Shown here in pieces: positions 1 to 7,303 of a stretch of DNA of 11,008 nucleotides. Within the stretch, counting starts at the first letter, position 1; every line of letters starts with the position of its first letter. The notes under the pieces were generated by a model. That model was not told the origin of the DNA and searched no databases. It worked only from the letters and a program-made list of their open reading frames with translations. Both the position numbers and the translations under genes were made by a program. The stretch is from Verrucomicrobiia bacterium (GTDB lineage: Bacteria; Verrucomicrobiota; Verrucomicrobiia; Limisphaerales; Palsa-1400), in NCBI GenBank assembly GCA_025934545.1, contig JAICXV010000015.1, positions 1 to 11,008 on the forward strand, given 5' to 3'.

Positions 1-28
1 ATCCCCGCAGAGATTACGTTTGCCGCCC

Positions 29-1153
29 ATGAAAGTCGATTTTTACGGTCATCAACGGCAATACAACAACGTCAAGGCCCAAATTGATGCGAACATCAAT
101 GAGGTCATCCAAAGCGGCGCGTATGTCCTCGGGCCCATGCTTAAGCGGTTCGAAGGCGAATTCGCGACTTACAGCGGCACCAAATACGCCATCGGCCTCG
201 GCAACGGCACCGACGCGATCTGGCTCGCATTGATGGCTTTCGGCATCAGCGCTGGTGACGAATGTATCACCAATGCCAACACTTTCTTTGCCACCGCTGA
301 AGCGATCTGGATCGCCGGAGCGACGGCTGTTTTGGTCGATTGCGATCCGAAGACCAAGTGCATTGACCCGGCCAAGATCGAAGCGGCGATCACGCCGAAG
401 ACCAAAGCCATCATTCCTGTCCATCTTTACGGCCAATGCGCCGACATGAAGGCCATCCGCAAGATCGCCGACAAACATAAGCTGCTAGTCATCGAAGATA
501 ACGCCCAGGCCATCGGCGCTGCTGGCGACGGTTTCAAGATCGGCGAATTGAGCGACGCGACTGCGACCAGTTTCATCATCCAAAAGAACCTCGGCACCTT
601 CGGCGACGGCGGCGCGCTCGTCACGAACAATGCCGATGTCGACACGAAGGTTCGCAAGTTGCGCAACCACGGTTCGAACGCTCGTAACGTGCACAGCTTC
701 GGTTTCAACAGCCGTTTGGACGACATCCATGCCGGTGTTTTGAGCGCCAAGCTCAAGCACATCGACAAGTGGAACGACAACCGCCGCAAGCTCGCCGCGC
801 GTTACACCGCTGGTTTGAAAGGCGCGAAGAATTTCACGCTGCCCTACGAAGCACCCGGCTATCGACATGTGTTCCATCTTTACGTTGTCGAAACGATCGA
901 CCCGAAGAAGCGCGATGCGTTTGTCAAATTCCTCAACGACGCCGCTGTCGATGCCAAGACGCATTACTCCATCGCGATCCATCAGCAAGCTGGTTATCCG
1001 TGGGGCAAAGGCGCGCGCATCTGCGGCTCGCTCACGAACGCGGAAAAGAACGCGGCAAGCTGCGTGTCGCTCCCGATGTTCCCCGAACTGACCGAGAACG
1101 AAGTCGATTTCGTCATCGCGAAGTGCCTCGAGTGGGACAAAGCCCAGGGCTAA
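29..1153 (+). CDS. DegT/DnrJ/EryC1/StrS family PLP-dependent sugar aminotransferase
   Basis: Members of this family transfer an amino group to keto-sugars bound to a nucleotide (for example dTDP-3- or 4-keto-6-deoxyhexoses), usually for LPS O-antigen, capsule or exopolysaccharide. From the ATG at 29 the protein has 374 residues, the normal family length. Visible hallmarks are GNGTDA near residue 59, the TFFATAEAI segment near 85, PVHLYGQCADM at 120-130, VIEDNAQA with the PLP-ring aspartate at about 157, the Schiff-base lysine in SFIIQKNLG (Lys186), GDGGALVT at 192-199 and NSRLDDIHAG at about 217. The PVHLYGQ/ADM pattern resembles 3-amino-sugar (FdtB/QdtB-like) enzymes, but the substrate cannot be fixed. 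A TTG lies in frame at 20 and the frame is open to the window edge; ATG 29 is preferred because MKVDFYGHQRQY matches the usual family N-terminus. Upstream neighbours are outside the window. The gene ends 23 nt before a strong terminator. Confidence 0.93.
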   Translation: MKVDFYGHQRQYNNVKAQIDANINEVIQSGAYVLGPMLKRFEGEFATYSGTKYAIGLGNGTDAIWLALMAFGISAGDECITNANTFFATAEAIWIAGATAVLVDCDPKTKCIDPAKIEAAITPKTKAIIPVHLYGQCADMKAIRKIADKHKLLVIEDNAQAIGAAGDGFKIGELSDATATSFIIQKNLGTFGDGGALVTNNADVDTKVRKLRNHGSNARNVHSFGFNSRLDDIHAGVLSAKLKHIDKWNDNRRKLAARYTAGLKGAKNFTLPYEAPGYRHVFHLYVVETIDPKKRDAFVKFLNDAAVDAKTHYSIAIHQQAGYPWGKGARICGSLTNAEKNAASCVSLPMFPELTENEVDFVIAKCLEWDKAQG

Positions 1154-1176
1154 TTCGGAAGAAAAGTTTAGAAACG

Positions 1177-1209
1177 AAAACGGCGGTCGAAAGACCGCCG
1201 TTTTTATTT
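1177..1209. terminator. Bidirectional rho-independent terminator
   Basis: A perfect 12-bp stem (1177-1188 pairing with 1193-1204, core ACGGCGGTC/GACCGCCGT) closes on a GAAA tetraloop. It carries A residues on its 5' side and a T-rich tail (TTTTTATTTT) on the plus strand. It sits 23 nt after the aminotransferase stop codon. Read on the minus strand the same stem ends in TTTTCGTTTC, so it can also stop transcripts arriving from the convergent toxin-antitoxin genes. Confidence 0.93.
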
Positions 1210-1241
1210 TAAACTTTTAAACGTCGATTAATTATCACGCG

Positions 1242-1370
1242 TCACTTTTTGGTGGGCAGACGATCCGAATCCGGTGGGTTCGATGTCGGGCTCTTTGCGA
1301 GAAAATCTGTGATGCCTTTACCAGTCGTCTTCGCAGCGCGTTCTTCCAAATAAGGGTCCGGCACCAGTTT
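1242..1370 (-). other. In-frame open stretch directly after the toxin stop (possible gene remnant)
   Basis: The 42 codons following the toxin TAA (1371-1373) stay open in the same frame and end at a TGA (1242-1244). The translation begins KLVPDPYLEERAAKTTGKG, continues with a Pro/Ser/Asp-rich segment and ends in LPTKK. Composition looks protein-like (EERAAK, ITDFLAK). A GTG at 1362-1364 could start a 40-residue peptide, but no Shine-Dalgarno precedes it. It may be the tail of a decayed gene or chance. The rest of the 1205-1370 gap shows nothing else. Confidence 0.25.
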
Positions 1371-1688
1371 TTATTTCAATCGATCGCTCCAGTAACCGGG
1401 GCGACGACTGCCGTGCGGGATCGCAACGACCCAAATGCTAGTGGAGCGGATCGTGTAAAGAATTGAGAATGGAAATTGTTCAACACGATACCAGTGAATG
1501 TCAGGTGTTTTCGCGTCCGGTCGAAAGCGTTCAGGGTTTTGGGCGATGGTTTCGAAACCCTCTTTGATCCGTTGTTTGAATCTATCGGAAAGGCGAGAAC
1601 CTCCGCGTTGCCGATAATAATCGATTGATTGTTGCAGCTCTGTTTGAGCCTCACGATGTAGACGAACCGGTTTGACACCCGTGCCCAT
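1371..1688 (-). CDS. Type II toxin, ParE/RelE family
   Basis: This 105-residue protein has the ParE/RelE toxin layout: an N-terminal helical hairpin (EAQTELQQSIDYYRQRG, residues about 13-29; LSDRFKQRIKEGFETIAQNP, about 33-52), then a beta-sheet core with HWYRVEQFPFSILYTI and the closing VVAIPHGSRRPGYWSDR. ParE members inhibit DNA gyrase and RelE members cut mRNA at the ribosome; the sequence alone does not separate these, although the RRPGYWSDR ending is commonest in ParE-like proteins. The ATG immediately follows the antitoxin stop codon (TAA-ATG, no spacer), so translation is probably coupled; the purine-rich AAGAAG inside the end of the antitoxin gene can act as ribosome binding site. An in-frame GTG at codon 5 is another possible start. 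Expression is expected to be autoregulated by the toxin-antitoxin complex, as in the family. Confidence 0.88.
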   Translation of the reverse strand: MGTGVKPVRLHREAQTELQQSIDYYRQRGGSRLSDRFKQRIKEGFETIAQNPERFRPDAKTPDIHWYRVEQFPFSILYTIRSTSIWVVAIPHGSRRPGYWSDRLK

Positions 1689-1901
1689 TTACATCTTCTT
1701 GAGAGCCTCAAACGCATCGACACCCTTTTCTGTTCCAGAATCGATTTCTGTAATACGTCGCTCGATCTCGCGGCGGTAATCATCAGGGAGATCAGCTTCA
1801 CGCTGTTCGATCGAGGCCAGCAGATGTTCGTGAATGAGCAGCATGTCTTCGATGGGCAAGCTTTTCAGTTCTTGCTCTATCTTGTGGCCAATTGCTGTCA
1901 T
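1689..1901 (-). CDS. Addiction-module antitoxin (Unstab_antitox-like)
   Basis: This acidic 70-residue protein begins MTAIGHKIEQELKSLPIEDM and ends in GVDAFEALKKM. It matches the small 'putative addiction module component' antitoxins, which have an N-terminal helical region with a LPxxD/E...L pattern and a C-terminal segment (EIERRITEIDSGTEKGVDAFEAL) that wraps the toxin. It should neutralise the ParE/RelE protein encoded directly downstream. An AAGGA (1915-1919) lies 13 nt before the ATG, rather far for a Shine-Dalgarno. A weak promoter-like pair TTGGTT (1931-1936) and TAAAGT (1908-1913) with 17-bp spacing sits in the 42-nt gap after carB; if used, transcription would start almost at the ATG. 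Co-transcription from carB is equally possible. Identity rests on pattern resemblance and on the clear toxin partner. Confidence 0.82.
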   Translation of the reverse strand: MTAIGHKIEQELKSLPIEDMLLIHEHLLASIEQREADLPDDYRREIERRITEIDSGTEKGVDAFEALKKM

Positions 1902-1943
1902 TGGAATACTTTAGTCCTTGGCTACCATGAAACCAAGTTGAAT

Positions 1944-3734
1944 TCAGTGGTACTCCTGCAAAGTCTTCACCGCATAGCCGTTCTTCTTCAACGCTGCAAT
2001 GCCGAGAGCCGCAGCGCGAGCGCCGCTTAGGGTCGTCATGATCGGCGTGCCTGTGTAGACGGCGGTTGTGCGGATACGGACTTCGTCCGAACGTGGGGCC
2101 TGGCCGGCGGGTGTGTTGATCACCAATTGAATTTGTTTGTTCTTCAGCAAGTCGAGCGTGTTGGGACGGCCTTCGGAAAGTTTATTGACCCGCGCGACTT
2201 TGATGCCGGCATCTTCGAGAATCTTCGCGGTCCCAGCGGTGGAGACAATTTCGAAACCGAGATCGACATATTGCTTTGCCACGCTCGCCACTTGTTTTTT
2301 GTGCGCGTCGCTCACGCTGATAAAGACGCGTCCACTCAAGGGCAACGGCGCGTTCGCGGCCATTTGTGATTTGGCGTAAGCGATGCCGAGGTCGGCATCG
2401 AGCCCCATCACTTCGCCGGTGGAACGCATTTCGGGTGAAAGCAAAATGTCCTGGCCATGAAAGCGGTTAAACGGAAACACGGATTCTTTAACGGTCCAAT
2501 ATTTCGGCCAAATTTCTTTCGTGAACCCAAGTTCCGTCAGCTTTTTGCCAGCCATAACTTTGGCGGCGAGTTTGGCCAGCGGATAACCAATCGCTTTGCT
2601 GACGAACGGGACAGTTCGCGACGCGCGCGGGTTCACTTCGAGAACGTAAACCGTGTCGCCTTTGACCGCGTATTGGACGTTCATCAAACCGACGACGCGC
2701 AATTCGCGGGCCATGGCGTGGGTGTATTCGCGAATCGTTTCGAGCACTTTTTTGGAAAGCGTATGCGGCGGAAGAACCATTGCAGCATCGCCAGAATGCA
2801 CACCGGCATATTCAATATGCTCCAGGACACCTGCCATAATAACGGTGCCTTGCTTCGGATCTGAAAAATGTCCAGCGTCAGAAATGCAATCAACGTCAAC
2901 TTCCGTCGCGTCCTCCAAAAATTTATCCACGAGCACCGGGCGTTCCGGCGACGCTTCAACCGCGAATCGCATGTAGTGATGCAATTCAGCATCCGAAAAA
3001 ACAATCTGCATCGCGCGCCCACCGAGAACAAATGAGGGCCGCACCAAAACTGGATAACCAAGTTTGTGCGCCGCTTCGATCGCTTCCGCTTCGTTCGTCG
3101 CCAGACCATTGGGCGGCTGCGGAATGTTCAGCTTGTTCAACATCGCCGCAAACAGCTTCCGGTCTTCCGCGATTTCGATGCTTTGCGGCGAAGTGCCGAT
3201 TATGTTAACGCCGTTCTTTTGCAACCCGAGCGCCAGGTTCAGAGGCGTCTGCCCACCGAACTGCGCGATCGCGCCCCAGCATTTCTCGCGCTCGTAAATG
3301 TGCAGGACATCTTCAAGCGTGAGCGGTTCGAAAAATAATTTATCGCTGGTATCGTAATCGGTCGAAACCGTTTCGGGATTGGAATTAACCATCAACGTTT
3401 CGAACCCGTCTTCCTTCAGCGCAAACGCCGCATGGACGCAACAATAGTCGAACTCAATCCCTTGCCCGATTCGGTTCGGGCCGCCACCAAGAATCATGAC
3501 CTTCTTTTTGGTCGATTGCTGAATCTCGTCGTCCCCGCGGTCGTAAGTGGAATAATAGTAAGGCGTATAGGCTTCGAACTCGGCGGCGCAGGTGTCGACC
3601 AAACGATAGCTCGGCACCAGCCCGAGTTTCTTGCGCGTCGCCCGCACCTGGTCTTCGGTGCTCTTGGTCAAATGCGCAATTTGGCGGTCAGAAAAACCGA
3701 GCGACTTTGCTTTGGCGAGGAGTTCAGGCGTCAT
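1944..3734 (-). CDS. carB2: Carbamoyl-phosphate synthase large subunit, C-terminal half encoded as a separate gene
   Basis: This 596-residue protein corresponds only to the C-terminal part of CarB (about 1070 residues when full length). It contains the end of the oligomerisation domain (1-65, with KAKSLGFSDRQIAHL), the second ATP-grasp unit that phosphorylates carbamate (about 75-460, with GGGPNRIGQGIEFDY at 83-97, VLVRPSFVLGGRAM at 229-242, EHIEYAGVHSGD at 305-316 and LEVNPRASR at 365-373) and the C-terminal MGS-like allosteric domain (about 475-596). All motifs are intact. A TAA stop lies in frame only two codons before the ATG (3738-3740), so the half is not a simple read-through product, and the neighbouring gene is phosphofructokinase, not the N-terminal half. 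The enzyme would need a separately encoded N-terminal CarB1 and CarA to make carbamoyl phosphate for pyrimidines and arginine. No clear Shine-Dalgarno precedes the ATG; a weak promoter-like TTGCCA/CTTACT pair with 17-bp spacing is visible upstream. Confidence 0.93.
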   Translation of the reverse strand: MTPELLAKAKSLGFSDRQIAHLTKSTEDQVRATRKKLGLVPSYRLVDTCAAEFEAYTPYYYSTYDRGDDEIQQSTKKKVMILGGGPNRIGQGIEFDYCCVHAAFALKEDGFETLMVNSNPETVSTDYDTSDKLFFEPLTLEDVLHIYEREKCWGAIAQFGGQTPLNLALGLQKNGVNIIGTSPQSIEIAEDRKLFAAMLNKLNIPQPPNGLATNEAEAIEAAHKLGYPVLVRPSFVLGGRAMQIVFSDAELHHYMRFAVEASPERPVLVDKFLEDATEVDVDCISDAGHFSDPKQGTVIMAGVLEHIEYAGVHSGDAAMVLPPHTLSKKVLETIREYTHAMARELRVVGLMNVQYAVKGDTVYVLEVNPRASRTVPFVSKAIGYPLAKLAAKVMAGKKLTELGFTKEIWPKYWTVKESVFPFNRFHGQDILLSPEMRSTGEVMGLDADLGIAYAKSQMAANAPLPLSGRVFISVSDAHKKQVASVAKQYVDLGFEIVSTAGTAKILEDAGIKVARVNKLSEGRPNTLDLLKNKQIQLVINTPAGQAPRSDEVRIRTTAVYTGTPIMTTLSGARAAALGIAALKKNGYAVKTLQEYH

Positions 3735-3805
3735 GATTTACCGAGCGCAAAGTAAGCCGTACGCGAGCGCGCTTGGCAAGCGGTTTGCAAACTTTTGAAA
3801 TAAAT

Positions 3806-5077
3806 TTACCCGCGACGCTGCAGCTTGCGCTCAATGCGCTTCTTGTCGAGCACCGCGAAAACCGGCAATCCGTTTTCCATCGGCACCTTCACTTCGCCTT
3901 CGAGCAAAGGCCGGGCGTATTCGACGAATTTTTCATTCGGCAAAAATCCGTCTTCGCTAATCCAATCGCGCGGAATGAGATGTTCGACATTGGCAATATC
4001 GCCGAGCGGCTGCAGGCCAGTCGTCCATTTGTAAGGTTGCGCGCTGACGCGAACAATCTTCACCATGAACCCGCTGTTTCCTTCGACGGCGGCGCGAACT
4101 GCAGCAGCGCCGCAGGCAGCGGCTTCCTGCGAATCCGTTTCGCTGGCGAAATGTTCGGCGCAACGTTGCGCATAACCAAGCTTCACCGAACGCGTCTTGG
4201 TCCCGAGCTTGCCGTGGATCAATTCTTCGAGCAATTCACCCGCGCCGGAAAGCACAGGGTGACCGAACGCATCGAGGCGCGACTTGTCCGCGCTGAATTC
4301 CGTCCCATCCGGTTTGCGCAAACCTTCGCCGACGATGACGATGCAATAACGCAAACGTTCGACCGTCTCGCGAACCTTGGCCAAAAACTTCTCTTCATCG
4401 AACGCAATTTCCGGCAGCAACACAATATGCGGCGCGTCGTTGGGCTTGCGCTTTGCCAAAATCGAGCTGGCCGCAATCCAACCTGCGCCGCGTCCCATCA
4501 CTTCAATAATGCAACACGCGCCGTCATCGGTGGCCATGCTGCTGACGTCCGTCGCCACTTCCATGACTGTGCACGCATTATATTTCGCGACCGAACCGAA
4601 GCCGGGGCAATGATCGGTGTGCGGCAAATCGTTATCAATCGTCTTGGGCACGCCAATGATGCGCATGTCGTGACCGCGTTTTTTCGATTCGAGATGGAGC
4701 TTGTGGGCGGTGTCTTGCGAGTCGTTGCCGCCGATGTAAAAGAAATAGCGGATGTTATGCGCCTTGAACAATTCGAACAGCCGCTCCATGTCCTTGGCGG
4801 CTTGCTCAGGCTTTTTCTTGAAATCAATTTTATAACGGCACGTGCCGAGCGCCGCCGCCGGCGTATGTTTGAGCGCTTGAATGGTCTCAATTTTTTCGGC
4901 GCGCAAATCGATCATTTGTTCTTTGAGCACGCCGAGGATGCCGTTGAGGCCGCCGTAAATTTCCTGAATGGCCGGATATTTTTTGGCTTCCTGGACAACG
5001 CCGGCAACGCTGGCGTTGATGACCGCGGTCGGTCCGCCGGATTGGGCGACTAATAGATTACCTTTAAGTTCTGGCAT
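3806..5077 (-). CDS. pfp: Pyrophosphate-dependent 6-phosphofructokinase
   Basis: This cytoplasmic glycolytic enzyme interconverts fructose 6-phosphate and fructose 1,6-bisphosphate. The 423-residue protein shows the PFK fold motifs AQSGGPTAVIN (11-21), YIGGNDSQDT (114-123), VPKTIDND (143-150, catalytic aspartates 148 and 150), and EVMGRGAGW (192-200). The residues that decide the phosphoryl donor are Asp119, where ATP enzymes have Gly, and Lys145 in PKTIDND, where ATP enzymes have Gly; both point to pyrophosphate as donor, making the reaction reversible. The length exceeds the short bacterial ATP-PFK (about 320) and fits single-chain PPi-PFKs. The gene lies 141 nt after comB and 71 nt before carB2 on the same strand. 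Its leader carries two competing hairpins (listed separately). Only a distant GGGGGA precedes the ATG, so initiation signals are weak. Confidence 0.93.
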   Translation of the reverse strand: MPELKGNLLVAQSGGPTAVINASVAGVVQEAKKYPAIQEIYGGLNGILGVLKEQMIDLRAEKIETIQALKHTPAAALGTCRYKIDFKKKPEQAAKDMERLFELFKAHNIRYFFYIGGNDSQDTAHKLHLESKKRGHDMRIIGVPKTIDNDLPHTDHCPGFGSVAKYNACTVMEVATDVSSMATDDGACCIIEVMGRGAGWIAASSILAKRKPNDAPHIVLLPEIAFDEEKFLAKVRETVERLRYCIVIVGEGLRKPDGTEFSADKSRLDAFGHPVLSGAGELLEELIHGKLGTKTRSVKLGYAQRCAEHFASETDSQEAAACGAAAVRAAVEGNSGFMVKIVRVSAQPYKWTTGLQPLGDIANVEHLIPRDWISEDGFLPNEKFVEYARPLLEGEVKVPMENGLPVFAVLDKKRIERKLQRRG

Positions 5078-5094
5078 AGTTGGCTGGGTTTGGT

Positions 5095-5119
5095 TCCCCC
5101 GAAACTAACTTGCGGGGGA
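5095..5119 (-). promoter_or_regulatory. Leader hairpin B of the phosphofructokinase gene
   Basis: A perfect 7-bp stem (5095-5101 TCCCCCG against 5113-5119 CGGGGGA) encloses an 11-nt loop. It ends 17 nt before the pfp ATG. It shares 5116-5119 with the larger upstream hairpin, so the two cannot form together in one transcript. A regulatory role is inference only. Confidence 0.4.
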
Positions 5120-5165
5120 CGAGTTGCGCGACGTGTGTAGTCCCGGGAATCGGACAACTCGTCCC
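5116..5165. repeat. 11-bp inverted repeat (leader hairpin A)
   Basis: GGGACGAGTTG (5116-5126) is repeated inverted and perfectly at 5155-5165, with a 28-nt interior that contains the palindrome TCCCGGGA (5141-5148). It lies in the 141-nt gap between comB and pfp. Neither strand has a T-run after the stem, so it is not a standard terminator. Weaker outer arms, 5080-5093 against 5182-5195 (11 of 14 positions complementary), flank it, suggesting a dispersed palindromic element or a structured leader RNA. Confidence 0.5.
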
Positions 5166-5218
5166 TCTCAAACTGACGTTGCCAACCTAAGCCAATTCTG
5201 TAAAGCCGAAACCTCAAT

Positions 5219-5980
5219 TTAGACGCGTTGAACCGCGCCTTTCTTCAACTCCGCCACTAGATCAACCGTATCGCGCTGCGCGCAAAATGGCACATCGGCA
5301 CTGAGCTCGCTCCTACCCAGCAACCGCCGCGCGTTGCGCGAATGTTGAAACGCCTTCAGTAGGTCCCCCTGGCCATCGAGATAAATCTCACGCGCAACAT
5401 GCGCCGCATCGGTCGCGCCTGCTCCGAACATCGTCCAAACCGAGTCACACAAAGCCCCAGCCGCGAGAGTGTCTTCATAAGCCGCCTCTTCGAACGTGCC
5501 GGCGCAAATGACGATCAACTGTTGCGCAGCACTGGCCTGGACCGCCGCCACCGTCGCCTTCAAGTTCAAAAATGAACACGCAAAAACGCGGCTGGCATGT
5601 TTGCACGATTGTAAGGCACGGGTGCCGTTAGTGGTTGTCATCACAATCGTTTTGCCGCGCACGCGCTCGGCCGTGAATTCGCGTGGCGAATTTCCAAAAT
5701 CAAAATCGACGCCGCCCGTCTGCGCCGCGCGGATGCGCAGCCCATCGCGTTCGCCGGCCAATAATGCCCCCGGATTGGCCCGCGCCAGCAACAATGCCTG
5801 TGGAATTTCTGAAACCGGCAAAATGGATTTCGCTCCGTTCGCCAGCGCCGTGACCATGCTCGTGGTTGCGCGCAATACATCGAACACCACACAAAACGCC
5901 TGCGACAAATCCCGTTGCGGCAATATGGAAAAATCCGCGGGAGTAAAAAGCACCTCTAAAGTTGGCGACGCCGAATTCAT
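5219..5980 (-). CDS. comB: ComB-like 2-phosphosulfolactate phosphatase
   Basis: ComB family enzymes (PF04029) hydrolyse 2-phosphosulfolactate to sulfolactate; in methanogens this is a coenzyme M step, while the role in most bacteria is unclear. From the ATG at 5980 the protein has 253 residues, the family length. Visible family features are the N-terminal VLFTPADF, CVVFDVLRATTSMVTALANGA, LLAGERDGLRI, DFGNSPREF, VMTTTNGTRAL, VICAGTFEEAAYEDTLAAGAL and the C-terminal DVPFCAQRDTVDLV. The frame is open further upstream to an ATG at 6058, but that would overlap the histidine kinase; the family usually begins shortly before the VLFTP strand, so 5980 is chosen. It follows the kinase stop by 19 nt, suggesting co-transcription. 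No convincing Shine-Dalgarno is present. Confidence 0.9.
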   Translation of the reverse strand: MNSASPTLEVLFTPADFSILPQRDLSQAFCVVFDVLRATTSMVTALANGAKSILPVSEIPQALLLARANPGALLAGERDGLRIRAAQTGGVDFDFGNSPREFTAERVRGKTIVMTTTNGTRALQSCKHASRVFACSFLNLKATVAAVQASAAQQLIVICAGTFEEAAYEDTLAAGALCDSVWTMFGAGATDAAHVAREIYLDGQGDLLKAFQHSRNARRLLGRSELSADVPFCAQRDTVDLVAELKKGAVQRV

Positions 5981-5999
5981 GTCGAGCCCAGTTGTGCGG

Positions 6000-7118
6000 T
6001 TACGCCGCGTGGAATTCCAGCCAAAACCGGCTGCCCTTGCCGATAACCGAATCCACACCGACCGCGCCTCCCATCCGCTCTGCCGCCTTGCGCACCAAAG
6101 GCAATCCGATGCCCGTCCCGCCGTATTCCTTGCTCAATCGTTCGAACATTCCAAACACCACCTCCAGATATTTTTCATCAATGCCGATGCCATTGTCGGA
6201 AACCCAAAACCGGATTTTTTCGTCACGCTTCTCCGCACTGATGACGACGACCGGCTTCACTCCGGGGGCGACGAACTTCACCGCGTTATCCAAAAGATTC
6301 GAAAAACATTGCGTCATCGCCGCCTCATTCGCGATTACCTTTGGCAATTGGCCGTCGATGCGCACCGTGGCCGTCGGCTCGTGCAAATTCGGATACGTCT
6401 CGATCATTCCACGCACCAACTTGTCGACATCCACCGGTTCGAGCTTGAGGTCGGCGCGCAACGCGCGGCTGTAAACCAGCATATCGCAAATCAGCTTGTC
6501 CATCCGATTTGCGGCCAGGTTCAGCCGGCGCAAATAGTCGATGCCCTTTTCGTCGAGGACCTGTTCATAATCCTCGCGCAAAAACTCCGCGAACCCCTGC
6601 ATCGCCCGCAGCGGCGCGCGCAAGTCATGCGTAATGCTATAAGAAAAACCCTCCAGTTCGTTGACCGTCTCGCGCAGTTTGGCCGTCCGCGCCTCCACCG
6701 TTTTTTCCAATTCATCCGCGTAACAGGCCAACTTCCGTTGCGCCTCCTCATTGCGACGTCGCGTTCGCACCGTAAATTCGCCCATGATCGAAATGACGGT
6801 GGACCCGACGATCGACAAAAGGAGTTTTTGCGAATCCAGGAAACTGCCGATTGCCAAAGCGCCACGCGGCTCGGCGATCAACCAACTCGCCAGAGTCAAT
6901 CCGGCCACAGTCGAAACAATTCCGCCCAAAGCGCCTCGCCAGAACGCGGCCACGACGGTGGCAAAAAACGCAAACGCAAACGGATAATTTTTTCCCAGCC
7001 ACGGATCCAAAGCGAGCCGCAGCAAAGTGGCGAGGAGAGCCAGGCAAATACCAGCGGCAATATCGCGCAGCCATTTCTGGCGCGAAAAAGTTCCAGAAGC
7101 TTTGTCTGGGGAGCGCAT
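6000..7118 (-). CDS. Membrane-bound sensor histidine kinase
   Basis: This 372-residue sensor kinase autophosphorylates a histidine in response to a signal and passes the phosphate to a response regulator. The N-terminus (about 15-115) is hydrophobic with roughly four membrane segments and little periplasmic sequence, resembling the DUF4118/KdpD-type membrane domain. A charged helical linker (115-155, RRRNEEAQRKL and onward) leads to HisKA with FSYSITHDLRAPLRAM and phospho-acceptor His164. The HATPase domain has the N box NLLDNAVKF (Asn278), G1 DNGIGID (308-314), F box FGMFERLSKEYGG and G2 GGTGIGLPLVRK (333-344). The catalytic region is closest in style to phytochrome-like kinases. No response regulator is in the window, so the partner is unknown. 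It is the first gene of the minus-strand run; there is no clear Shine-Dalgarno before the ATG. Confidence 0.92.
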   Translation of the reverse strand: MRSPDKASGTFSRQKWLRDIAAGICLALLATLLRLALDPWLGKNYPFAFAFFATVVAAFWRGALGGIVSTVAGLTLASWLIAEPRGALAIGSFLDSQKLLLSIVGSTVISIMGEFTVRTRRRNEEAQRKLACYADELEKTVEARTAKLRETVNELEGFSYSITHDLRAPLRAMQGFAEFLREDYEQVLDEKGIDYLRRLNLAANRMDKLICDMLVYSRALRADLKLEPVDVDKLVRGMIETYPNLHEPTATVRIDGQLPKVIANEAAMTQCFSNLLDNAVKFVAPGVKPVVVISAEKRDEKIRFWVSDNGIGIDEKYLEVVFGMFERLSKEYGGTGIGLPLVRKAAERMGGAVGVDSVIGKGSRFWLEFHAA

Positions 7119-7303
7119 GACGTCGCAACGGCGCTATACTCGATTTACTTTGGTTGTAACCGTTGGGACGCCGCCATTATGCGCTCGCCATGGACATTCG
7201 CAACCTGAACTTGTCAAAAATTGCGAGACGGGCTTGATTGCCGTCGGGGAATTTGCAATGTTGGGCAAAGTTGCTGTGACCGGCGCCGTCCAGTCGCAGC
7301 CAG

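Noticed and set aside
3770..3792. Small palindromes (CGCTT/AAGCG and GTTTGCAAAC) between pfp and carB2, considered as a terminator
   Set aside because: Stems are only 5 bp and no T-run follows on the minus strand, so they do not support a terminator.
3773..5053. Long plus-strand open frame of 426 codons opposite pfp
   Set aside because: It is antisense to a gene with all PFK motifs, its translation is Arg/His/Phe-rich without a recognisable domain, and GC-rich codon structure explains the open frame.
5978..6058. Upstream ATG at 6058 as the comB start
   Set aside because: It would overlap the kinase gene and add a basic, non-conserved leader before the family's usual VLFTPxDF start.
5496..7208. 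Plus-strand open frame of 570 codons opposite comB and the histidine kinase
   Set aside because: Both minus-strand genes are unmistakable. The antisense translation is low-complexity Arg/Gln/Ser-rich with no motif.
7214..7242. TTGTCA with a 17-bp spacer before TTGATT upstream of the tRNA, considered as its promoter
   Set aside because: The -10 hexamer matches consensus at only three of six positions and other pairs score equally; not enough to annotate.
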